A program made the position numbers and the translations under genes. DNA of 64,000 nt. Origin: Xenorhabdus indica. GTDB taxonomy: Bacteria > Pseudomonadota > Gammaproteobacteria > Enterobacterales > Enterobacteriaceae. The DNA is taken from the NCBI RefSeq assembly GCF_014467235.1, contig NZ_NKHP01000007.1, forward strand, positions 124,001-188,000, read 5' to 3'. The notes under the pieces were generated by a model. It was given only the letters and a program-made list of their open reading frames with translations, had not been told where the DNA came from and made no database searches. Of the stretch, positions 20,875 through 28,880 are shown in pieces. Position 1 is the stretch's first letter, and every line of letters starts with the position of its first letter.

Positions 20875-22966
20875 AGCATCTTTTGACGTCATTACCGAAA
20901 AATTGAATTTAGGATTCAGAAGAAGAATCCCCAAGATTTTACAAACTGAAGCAGCCGAATGTGGATTAGCAAGTTTAGCAATGGTATTTCATTATCATGG
21001 GTTACAAATCGATTTATCCAGTTTACGTAGTCAGTTTGGAATTTCTACGCGAGGGGCGACACTCCCTGCCTTAATTAGCATAGCTACTACGCTCAAATTT
21101 AAAACCAGAGCTGTATCGTTAGATCTTGATGAGCTTCATGCATTAAAAACCCCCTGTGTTTTACATTGGGATATGAATCATTTTGTTGTCTTAGTCAGTG
21201 TAAAAAAAAATAAGATTACTATCCATGATCCAGCGTTTGGGCAACGTATAATGAGTACTCAGGAGTTTTCCAAACACTTTACGGGTATTGCATTGGAATT
21301 ATGGCCGGGTAATGATTTTACCCCTGTAAAAAAGCAAAATAGATTACGTATTATCTCCTTATTAAATAATATTCAAGGAATTAAATCTGCACTGGGGAAA
21401 ATTTTCTTCTTATCTGTTGTCATAGAAGCTATTAATATACTGCTCCCAGTGGGGACACAATTGGTCATGGATCATGTTATCATTGCTCAAGATCATAGCC
21501 TTTTAACTATTATTTGCTGTGGTTTGCTCTTCTTTATCTTATTTAGAGTCAGTGTGTCAACGTTACGTAGCTGGGTATCCATTACTATGGAAGCATTCGT
21601 TGATGTACAATGGAAATCAGGTGTATTTGACCATTTAATGAAATTACCTTTAGCTTACTTTGAAAAACGTAAGCTAGGTGATATTCAGTCACGCTTCGGT
21701 TCACTAAATATTATTCGCACAACCTTTACCCAAAATATTGTTAATGGAATTATTGACACTATTATGCTGATCAGCGTCTTTGTTATGATGCTGCTTTATG
21801 GTAACTGGCTGGTTTGGATTGTATCAGGGTTCACTATCATTTATATAATAGTCAGATTTCTGACATATCAATATTATAGACAGCTTTCTGAAGAACAGAT
21901 AGTTAAAGAGGCCAGAGCAAACTCCCATTTTATGGAAACGTTATACAGTATTAATACATTAAAGGCGTTGGGATTATGTGAAACTCGTGCAAAATCCTGG
22001 TTAAACCTGAATATTGATACCCTGAACTCAAATACTAAACTCAGTAAGATAAGTTCAATTTTTAATATCATTAATGTTTTTATTACTACTTGTGAACAAA
22101 TTATTATTCTGTGGTTAGGTGCATCATTAGTGATAGACAACCAAATGACACTTGGGATGTTTGTTGCTTTTAACGCATATCGGGGACAATTTGCTGACAG
22201 AGCAAGTAATTTGATCGACATGGCAATTAAATTGCGCATGTTAAATTTACATAATGAGAGAATTGCCGATATCGTCCTCTCTGAACCAGAAAGAGAAGCC
22301 CCTGCGCGGGAAATCGGCGTTTCAGGACAACCTGTTGATTTAACAGTTCATGATTTACATTATCAATATGATAGCTTATCAAAACCGGTGATATCCGGCT
22401 TTAATCTTAATGTCAAAGCGGGAGAAAGTGTGGCCATTGTTGGCCCATCTGGGGCTGGAAAAACAACACTCATGAAATTAATGAGTGGGTTATTAGAACC
22501 AGATAAAGGTACTATTTTAATGAACGGGCTTGATATTAATGTCATTGGTCTAAATAACTACCGGAAGTGTATTGCCTGTGTGTTGCAAGATGATAAATTA
22601 CTTTCCGGCTCTATCGCTGAAAACATATCCGGTTTTGAACCTTCACCCGATATCTACCTTATACAAGAATGTGCTAAACGGTGCAGCATTCATGATGATA
22701 TTTTATTGATGCCAATGGGGTATGAAACACTTATTGGTGAATTAGGTAATGGATTATCTGGTGGACAAATACAAAGGTTATTGATAGCCAGAGCGCTATA
22801 TCGTCGTCCAAGTATTTTATTTATGGATGAAGCAACCAGCCATCTGGATTTAACTAATGAAGCGTATATCAACGAATCAATCTCTGCATTGAATATTACC
22901 AGAATTATTATTGCTCATAGACCATCAACAATTAAGTTTGCTGATCGTGTTATCTCTATATCATAG
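20867..22966 (+). CDS. CvaB-like peptidase-containing ABC transporter (microcin exporter/processor)
   Basis: Inner-membrane ABC transporter that removes double-glycine leaders and exports the mature peptide. The 699-residue protein has an N-terminal C39 peptidase with Gln26, Cys32 (TEAAECGLASLAM), His105 (MNHFVVL) and Asp121 (HDPAFG), so the protease looks active. A six-segment membrane domain (about 170-430) and an ATPase domain follow, with Walker A GPSGAGKTT (about 526), signature LSGGQ and Walker B ILFMDEAT. Its natural substrates are probably the two small peptides encoded on the opposite strand just downstream. A symmetric hairpin lies between the convergent units. Length and order match the CvaB/MchF family. 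Confidence 0.95.
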   Translation: MNKASFDVITEKLNLGFRRRIPKILQTEAAECGLASLAMVFHYHGLQIDLSSLRSQFGISTRGATLPALISIATTLKFKTRAVSLDLDELHALKTPCVLHWDMNHFVVLVSVKKNKITIHDPAFGQRIMSTQEFSKHFTGIALELWPGNDFTPVKKQNRLRIISLLNNIQGIKSALGKIFFLSVVIEAINILLPVGTQLVMDHVIIAQDHSLLTIICCGLLFFILFRVSVSTLRSWVSITMEAFVDVQWKSGVFDHLMKLPLAYFEKRKLGDIQSRFGSLNIIRTTFTQNIVNGIIDTIMLISVFVMMLLYGNWLVWIVSGFTIIYIIVRFLTYQYYRQLSEEQIVKEARANSHFMETLYSINTLKALGLCETRAKSWLNLNIDTLNSNTKLSKISSIFNIINVFITTCEQIIILWLGASLVIDNQMTLGMFVAFNAYRGQFADRASNLIDMAIKLRMLNLHNERIADIVLSEPEREAPAREIGVSGQPVDLTVHDLHYQYDSLSKPVISGFNLNVKAGESVAIVGPSGAGKTTLMKLMSGLLEPDKGTILMNGLDINVIGLNNYRKCIACVLQDDKLLSGSIAENISGFEPSPDIYLIQECAKRCSIHDDILLMPMGYETLIGELGNGLSGGQIQRLLIARALYRRPSILFMDEATSHLDLTNEAYINESISALNITRIIIAHRPSTIKFADRVISIS

Positions 22967-23030
22967 ATCTCATTCATTTTTCAATTGATTTTCTTCTATA
23001 CCTTAAAATATATAGTAAATATTTTTAGAA

Positions 23031-23067
23031 AAATCATTAGCCATTCTAATAGAGTGGCTAATGATTT
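23031..23067. terminator. Bidirectional hairpin between exporter and microcin precursor genes
   Basis: Perfect 13-base arms aaatcattagcca / tggctaatgattt (23031-23043 and 23055-23067) with an 11-base loop. It sits between the convergent exporter gene and precursor genes and could terminate both. Confidence 0.75.
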
Positions 23068-23112
23068 ATAACATACATAAAATTTAAAATTGATGCTTAT
23101 AACTTATATGAA

Positions 23113-23295
23113 TTAATTATCACATACGGGTTTGAGATAAGGGGGGATAATTGGCCATTCACGATCAAAGAAGTGTAGAATATCATCAATTATTCCATTT
23201 TTATATTCGATAGTTTCTTTTAATAGATCGCCTTTATTTATAACAGAGCCAGCACCTGAGACTTGCCCTAATTCAATAGTTGTTAATTCTTTCAT
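23113..23295 (-). CDS. Microcin-like precursor peptide A with a double-glycine-type leader
   Basis: Sixty-residue peptide starting MKELTTIELGQVSGAGS. The leader has the E-L-x-x-I/V-S-G pattern recognised by C39 peptidase exporters, but the cleavage site reads GA rather than GG. The predicted mature part is about 45 residues, acidic to neutral, with GIIDDILHFFDREWPI and one cysteine near the C-terminus (PVCDN). The ATG at 23295 is chosen over the one four codons upstream because gaggcgat lies directly before it, the same spacing as in the sister gene. Adjacent to a CvaA/CvaB-type exporter, it is most simply a class II microcin. Activity and target cannot be read from the sequence. Confidence 0.82.
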   Translation of the reverse strand: MKELTTIELGQVSGAGSVINKGDLLKETIEYKNGIIDDILHFFDREWPIIPPYLKPVCDN

Positions 23296-23416
23296 ATATC
23301 GCCTCATTATTTCATAATTGATTACGATTGATATTAACTTCTTAGTACATTAATTAAAAAATCACATGAACTTAATATTATTCTATTTTATGAGTATGTA
23401 CTCTGAAATTTGGAAG

Positions 23417-23647
23417 TTATTCATCATTGATACAATCAAGTATATCACAGCCAAGATTTCCCAAAGCATCTACCTCACCTTTAATAAATCCGCCTAAGTC
23501 TTTCGAAATATAGCCTTCATTGGAAAGGAAATCAACGGTATCATCAATTGTTTTACCAAAGGCGTGAATGCCGGCTTTTACTGCTTTACGCCAGTTAAAA
23601 GTACCACCTGCAACCTGCTCCAATTCAATAATTGTTAACTCTTTCAT
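23417..23647 (-). CDS. Microcin-like precursor peptide B with a double-glycine leader
   Basis: Seventy-six-residue peptide with a textbook double-glycine leader (MKELTIIELEQVAGG, 15 residues), predicted to be cut after GG by the nearby peptidase-exporter. The mature part (about 61 residues) starts TFNWRKAVKAG, contains GKTIDDTVDFLSNEGYI and carries two cysteines (NLGCDILDCINDE) that could form one disulphide. A ribosome site gaggtgat precedes the ATG. Leader, ribosome site and the IDD...F..E core are shared with peptide A 120 bases downstream, so the two are paralogues or the halves of a two-peptide bacteriocin. No post-translational modification gene (such as the siderophore-linking type) is seen nearby. 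Confidence 0.88.
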   Translation of the reverse strand: MKELTIIELEQVAGGTFNWRKAVKAGIHAFGKTIDDTVDFLSNEGYISKDLGGFIKGEVDALGNLGCDILDCINDE

Positions 23648-24339
23648 ATATCACCTCATTACTTATTAGTATCATCATTTAACTAAATTAGAACCATAAT
23701 GCATAAATAGATAATAGTTTGAATTATGGCTCCAGAAAAATTAAAATAATTATAAATTGAGAGAAAGAAATTCAAAAATGATCCTAAAAATCATTGCATA
23801 AAACCTTTCTGTGATTCAGATCAAATTTATATTTTTCTGGAGCCAGCTTTCTCCGCTGTTCTGATATCACCATAAATTATTTGTTCTTAACTTTTATTAA
23901 ACAACCAACCATTTATCACATACTATTTTTGGAGTATTGACTATTTTTTCTATCAGAAACTATTTTCATCGTCAATAGATAAAATAAACTGATAAGAAAT
24001 TAAAAATACTTATTTATTTGGTTACTTTCAATTTATCAATCATGACATACTATAATCCAAGAATTAATATAAATCACATTAGCCTGAAAATAGCCTTGTT
24101 ATTATTTTTCCACAAAAAATTATCAATAATTTTTAACAATACCCATACAATACGAATGAATCTCATTCTTATTTTTAGCTGTTCTATACAGATAAAGAGA
24201 GATATAAAGGAGGCAAGAATCCAGGACCCCAGGGGGGTACACATACCGTTCAGCGGTATCCAACTACTTGCACCCAACAATGATATGATTATGCTATTCA
24301 CTCTACATTAATTAGCGATTCTGGAGAGGCAAACAAACT
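23648..24339. other. Region between microcin peptide B and the decarboxylase gene
   Basis: About 690 AT-rich bases between divergent genes. It holds a perfect 13-base inverted repeat, ggctccagaaaaa (23728-23740) and tttttctggagcc (23832-23844), and a CRP-like half site (tgtgattcagatcaaa, near 23810). A short palindrome gaatga-atc-tcattc near 24154-24168 is vaguely Fur-like. I see no convincing immunity gene: the frames at 24018-24311 (+) and 24074-24301 (-) overlap each other and lack ribosome sites. Confidence 0.5.
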
Positions 24340-26019
24340 ATGCAGAGTTCTCTTGACAGGCTGAATCACAATGAAAATGAAACAGAAAAGACGACTCCTC
24401 ACGATAATTATTCGGGCACACAAGAATGGCAAGAACTATTCGACCAATTTACCACCAATATCGGTGAAAAAGCGTTGTCTGAACTGGAAGAGAAGATTGC
24501 AGATGATCCTGTAGGTTATTGTTGCCGTGAGCTAAACAAACCAGTGTATGAATTAGCAGAACTGGAGAAGAAGTTTTCTTCGGTATTCATACCAGAAATT
24601 CCCGTCGATACCGAAAAATATATCCATAATTTGAATGAAGATGTTCTTAACCAAGTGATGCCTGTGTCATCCCCTACTTTTGTTGGTCATATGACATCAG
24701 CCCTTCCCAGATATTTACCTGCCCTTGGCAAGATATTAACTGCCCTGAATCAAAATTTAGTCAAACTGGAAACATCACATGTTCTGACCGTACTGGAACG
24801 CCAGGTATTGGGTATGATGCACAAATTGGTATACGGTTGTGATGAAAGTTTTTATAAACAATGGCTGCACAGTGGTGATTATGCTCTGGCAGCCTTCTGT
24901 TCTGGCGGAACACTGGCTAATCTGACAGCCATGTGGGCATGTCGAAACCAGCTCATGCCAGCCGACGAAAATTTTACCGGTCTTAAACGTGAAGGACTGG
25001 CCAGAGGTTTACTCCATTACGGTTACAATGGAGTGGCGATTTTAGTATCAGAACTCGGCCACTATTCGCTGAAAAAAACTGTTGATGTGCTCGGCCTTGG
25101 ACAAGATGCACTAATCAGTGTTGATGCCGACAAAAACGGACGGATCTGCATTGATTCCCTCTACTCACATCTGAAAAATCTGCGTCAGCGCAATATCAAG
25201 CCCATGGCAATTGTCGGAATAGCGGGAACAACCGAAACCGGCTCGATCGATCCGCTGGACGTACTGGCAGATATCGCTGAGCGCGAGCAATGTCATTTCC
25301 ATGTCGATGCTGCCTGGGGAGGCGCGAGCTTGTTGTCAAAACGCTATCGACATTTATTCAAAGGCATTGAGCGCGCTGATACTGTGACAATTGACGCTCA
25401 TAAACAAATGTACGTCCCTATGGGAACAGGTATGGTACTGTTCCGCCAGCCTACTCTAACTGATTCTATTGCCCAACATGCTAATTATATTGTACGTAAG
25501 GGTTCAAAAGATTTAGGCCGCCACACGTTGGAAGGTTCACGCAGTGCGATGTCGCTTATGTTGCACAGTAACCTGCATCTGCTTGGCCGGCAGGGTTTCG
25601 CCCAATTAATAGATCGTAGTATCGAGAAAGCACAGCAATTTGCAGACATTATCCGCCAGCAGGAAGATTTTGAGTTAATCAGCGAACCACAACTTTGTCT
25701 GCTTACTTACCGATATATACCACCAATGGCATTGACGGCACTATGCAACGCTCCTGAATCTGTGCGGGAAAAACTACACGATACACTGAATGTACTGAAC
25801 CAAAATATCCAATCTATGCAGTGGACTACCGGAAAGTTCTTTGTCTCACGTACCAGTCTCAGGCCGGTGCAATGGGAGCGACAACCAACAACTGTTTTAC
25901 GTGTTGTACTGGCAAATCCATTGACAACTTTAGAAATACTTGAGTGTATGTTGGAAGATCAACGCAAACTGGCACAGCAAAGTCCGTTATGGCAAACCTT
26001 ACAGAACTTAATCAATTGA
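24340..26019 (+). CDS. Group II PLP-dependent decarboxylase, PanP/glutamate decarboxylase-like
   Basis: Cytoplasmic pyridoxal-phosphate decarboxylase, 559 residues. The PLP lysine is Lys355 in TIDAHKQMYVPMGTG, the cofactor-stacking HVDAAWGG and the substrate-side FCSGGTLANLTAMWA are clear, and the long N-terminal part resembles the PanP family. That family makes beta-alanine from aspartate in bacteria lacking PanD and is often annotated as glutamate decarboxylase. The substrate cannot be settled from sequence alone; aspartate, glutamate and 2,4-diaminobutyrate are the candidates. It lies between the microcin locus and the NRPS operon and has its own leader region, so a link with either is unproven. 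Its ribosome site is gagagg, a little distant (ctggagaggcaaacaaact before the ATG). Confidence 0.85.
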   Translation: MQSSLDRLNHNENETEKTTPHDNYSGTQEWQELFDQFTTNIGEKALSELEEKIADDPVGYCCRELNKPVYELAELEKKFSSVFIPEIPVDTEKYIHNLNEDVLNQVMPVSSPTFVGHMTSALPRYLPALGKILTALNQNLVKLETSHVLTVLERQVLGMMHKLVYGCDESFYKQWLHSGDYALAAFCSGGTLANLTAMWACRNQLMPADENFTGLKREGLARGLLHYGYNGVAILVSELGHYSLKKTVDVLGLGQDALISVDADKNGRICIDSLYSHLKNLRQRNIKPMAIVGIAGTTETGSIDPLDVLADIAEREQCHFHVDAAWGGASLLSKRYRHLFKGIERADTVTIDAHKQMYVPMGTGMVLFRQPTLTDSIAQHANYIVRKGSKDLGRHTLEGSRSAMSLMLHSNLHLLGRQGFAQLIDRSIEKAQQFADIIRQQEDFELISEPQLCLLTYRYIPPMALTALCNAPESVREKLHDTLNVLNQNIQSMQWTTGKFFVSRTSLRPVQWERQPTTVLRVVLANPLTTLEILECMLEDQRKLAQQSPLWQTLQNLIN

Positions 26020-26061
26020 GATAACTTAATATCTGCTTCATTTTTCAAGTTACAATTCGAA

Positions 26062-26087
26062 CTCTATTGGGCATATACCCAATAGAG
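26062..26087. repeat. Head-to-head ERIC ends forming a hairpin after the decarboxylase gene
   Basis: Perfect 10-base arms ctctattggg / cccaatagag around catata. The flanking bases (ttcaagttacaa on the left, tacccaatagagattc on the right) match the terminal sequence of the ERIC element at 10352 in opposite orientations, so this looks like two ERIC ends joined head to head. It may act as a terminator for the decarboxylase gene. Confidence 0.6.
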
Positions 26088-26753
26088 ATTCTGGGATAGT
26101 ATGTATAAAAAAACAGATCGGAACAGTCATTTCAAAATTAAATATATCCACCGCCTAAATAATACAAGATATTATTTAACCGCTTCAGCTATTAGATAAA
26201 TAATATTTAAAACCAAATTTTTTAATTCAAATAAATATTTATAATGCCAGATCATTTTTTCACTCTTTGCTGTACAAGAAGTGAGAAAGTGCAACTAACA
26301 AAGCAAGAGCAAATCTCCGAATTCACAGATAACTCTATGCTTATAAATACATGTTTATAGCTACAGTGACCGTGCTGAGTGTTCGTAACCAACAAAGAGG
26401 CAACTTAGAAGATGGAGGGAACATACACTATGTTAATGAAATGATATAGAATTGCATAAAAGTACATCTACGTTACTATCTGATTACTTAGAGAAATTAT
26501 TTATGCTCTTTTATTCCACTATTACAAATAAACTCTATCAATTAATGAAAAAAAATAATATGCATCAATTAATGTCATATCTATTACACCCCATTACACC
26601 TTAACTGTGACTTTTATCACGATTTAAATTCATTCACATTTATGTTTATAAATCTTCCTTGAAATTTCACCAGAAAAAAATAACCATGTTGAGTCTCATT
26701 GACCAGTATATATTTTTTATATTACTCATAATCTCCTATAATGGTTTATTTTT
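26088..26753. other. Non-coding region before the NRPS exporter, with a decayed ERIC-like segment
   Basis: About 665 bases without a supported gene. The part at roughly 26300-26425 (aattcacagataac ... caacaaagaggcaacttagaagatggaggg) reads as a degenerate ERIC half. A 33-codon frame at 26503 has no ribosome site and is not annotated. The remainder is very AT-rich and must include the promoter of the exporter gene. Confidence 0.45.
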
Positions 26754-28391
26754 ATGACACTAATAGCTTATCTCTATCGTCAATCCTGGATATTGCTGTT
26801 TTTATCAACAATATTTGCATTAATCAGCGGGTTTGCCGGTGCATCAGTAGTAGGCATGATTAGCCAGGGAATTACAGGTGCAGCTAATCTCTCAACATTT
26901 ATCTGGAACTTTTTTGGTATCTGTATTCTTTTTTTTATTACTAAAACTTTATCAGAAATATTGTTATCACATTTAACTCAGGCAACGATTTATTCCCTGC
27001 GACTGAGTCTGAGTAATAAAATATTACGGGCGCCTTTTAAAAAGCTGAATAATATCGGGAAACATGGCCTCTTAGCTGTTCTGACCAAAGATGTCGATGT
27101 GTTTATACACTCTTTTATGTTAGCGCCAACCGTCTTTGGCAATATCACACTTATTATCGCTTGTTTCGGCTACTTAGCCTGGATTTCCTGGCAACTCTTT
27201 ATTATTCTGACCATTGTCTGTCTGCTCACAATGTATATCTTCTATTTTTTGGAAAAGCGCCCTATACGTCTGATGGAAGAAATGCGTGAGCAGGTAGATA
27301 AGATCTACCTCAGCTTCCAACAGCTAATTGATGGTAGCAAGGAGTTAAAACTCAATAGCCAGAAAGGCAATGCTTTTATTGATAGAGTCATTTCTCCCGG
27401 CGCAAAAAAATTCAAAGAGATCTGCATTAAAGCAAATAATAACTATGCCTGGGTACTGAATGCCGGTTCGGTGGTCTTTTATATTGTCATCGGCTTGATG
27501 ATTTTTGTTGTACCTATCTGGTTACCTCAAGAACCTTCTAATTTGATGACAGTCACTCTGATTGTTCTATTCTTATCCGGCCCAATCAGCGAAGTGATCG
27601 GCGCAATTCCAGAATTAAGACAAGCCGAAATCTCACTACAAAAAATGAAACGACTGGATAGCCAGTTAGAAGAATCTCTGTATATACAACAAGCTAATAC
27701 ACCAAATCCATTTGCAAATGAACAACCACTATCGCTTGAATTGAAAGATGTTGTTCACCACTACACGACCGATAAAGAAGATCGGGAGTTTAATCTAGGG
27801 CCGATGAGTCTGACGATTTCCCAAGGCGAAATCATTTTTATTGTCGGTGGAAACGGAAGCGGAAAGACAACACTTGCCATGCTGTTAGTCGGTTTGTTCG
27901 AGCAAGAATACGGCTCTATCTGGCTTAATGGTGTAAAAATGGATCAGACAAATAATGAACACTATCGCCAATATTTTTCAGCCGTTTTCTCTAATTATCA
28001 TTTATTCGATCAATTGTTAAATACCGGGGCAAATGTTACCGAAAAAGCAACCCATTATATTGAATCTTTCAACATGAGCCATAAAGTTAAAATCGTTGAC
28101 GGACAATTCTCGACAACTGAACTTTCAGCCGGTCAGAGAAAACGCTTAGCCTTAGTATCTGCTTATCTGGAAGATCGTCCTATTTATCTATTTGATGAAT
28201 GGGCAGCGGATCAAGACCCTGTATTTAAAAGAATATTCTATACAGAATTACTGCCTGAACTAAAAGCTCGTGGTAAGACCGTTATTGTTATTAGCCATGA
28301 TGATGCATATTTTGATATTGCAGAACGTGTAATTAAGTTGGAAGATGGACACATTAAAGAAATAAACACCAATAGCCATTATTCTGGCTGA
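26754..28391 (+). CDS. paxT: SyrD/PvdE-type cyclic peptide exporter, PaxT-like ABC transporter
   Basis: Fused membrane-ATPase ABC half-transporter of 545 residues in the cyclic-peptide export family (SyrD, PvdE), which moves NRPS products across the inner membrane. About six membrane segments occupy residues 5-290. The ATPase domain has Walker A GGNGSGKTT (about 365), signature LSAGQ in place of LSGGQ, and Walker B IYLFDEWAADQDP, the family's typical variant. It lies upstream of the three NRPS genes in the order known for paxTABC, which supports the name. A strong terminator (28447-28470) separates it from paxA, so it can be transcribed separately. Confidence 0.88.
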   Translation: MTLIAYLYRQSWILLFLSTIFALISGFAGASVVGMISQGITGAANLSTFIWNFFGICILFFITKTLSEILLSHLTQATIYSLRLSLSNKILRAPFKKLNNIGKHGLLAVLTKDVDVFIHSFMLAPTVFGNITLIIACFGYLAWISWQLFIILTIVCLLTMYIFYFLEKRPIRLMEEMREQVDKIYLSFQQLIDGSKELKLNSQKGNAFIDRVISPGAKKFKEICIKANNNYAWVLNAGSVVFYIVIGLMIFVVPIWLPQEPSNLMTVTLIVLFLSGPISEVIGAIPELRQAEISLQKMKRLDSQLEESLYIQQANTPNPFANEQPLSLELKDVVHHYTTDKEDREFNLGPMSLTISQGEIIFIVGGNGSGKTTLAMLLVGLFEQEYGSIWLNGVKMDQTNNEHYRQYFSAVFSNYHLFDQLLNTGANVTEKATHYIESFNMSHKVKIVDGQFSTTELSAGQRKRLALVSAYLEDRPIYLFDEWAADQDPVFKRIFYTELLPELKARGKTVIVISHDDAYFDIAERVIKLEDGHIKEINTNSHYSG

Positions 28392-28446
28392 AAATGATCT
28401 AGATCAAAGACAACCTACTTATTATAAATATATCCTCGCCCATTTT

Positions 28447-28476
28447 AAGAGCCTCGTTAAACAGGCTCTTTTTTTA
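28447..28476 (+). terminator. Strong terminator between paxT and paxA
   Basis: AAGAGCCT (28447-28454) pairs with AGGCTCTT (28463-28470), followed by an uninterrupted T-run. It should stop most paxT transcription before the NRPS genes. Confidence 0.9.
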
Positions 28477-28880
28477 TAGAATATATATTATCATTTAGAT
28501 TATTATGTAATATAAAATATTCATGATAATAACACTTATTACCTATAATAAAATTAGATATAAAAGAAAGGGAATATCACTATGTAAAGTTTTTTCATTT
28601 AATATATAATCTAACACCTTAAATACCATAATAAAGACAAAGTACAGTTTATATACAAAATGAGATTAACTTATAACTTTCCTGTGAAATGCCATTCATA
28701 TCACCGTAATGGTTTTTTTTATTGCGTTGTACTTCCACCGCATTAATTTTCTGCTGGAAAATAAATTTATTGAACTTTATTTAACCAATATTTTTGGCCT
28801 TAAATTCTGTTCTTATTTTTTTGTTTTATCAGTTCTCAAATTTTTATTTTTCCATATACCCATAAAAGGGGAGCTATAAA
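28477..28880. other. Leader region of the paxABC operon
   Basis: About 400 AT-rich bases with no gene seen. Given the terminator on its left and the good ribosome site (aaaggggag) on its right, it should hold the promoter and a long 5' untranslated leader for the 24-kb NRPS operon. I could not pick a convincing promoter. Confidence 0.5.

Noticed and set aside
24018..24311. 97-codon plus-strand and 75-codon minus-strand frames considered as microcin immunity proteins
   Set aside because: They overlap each other on opposite strands and lack ribosome sites. The minus frame begins with an unsupported GTG, and hydrophobicity alone from AT-rich DNA is weak evidence.
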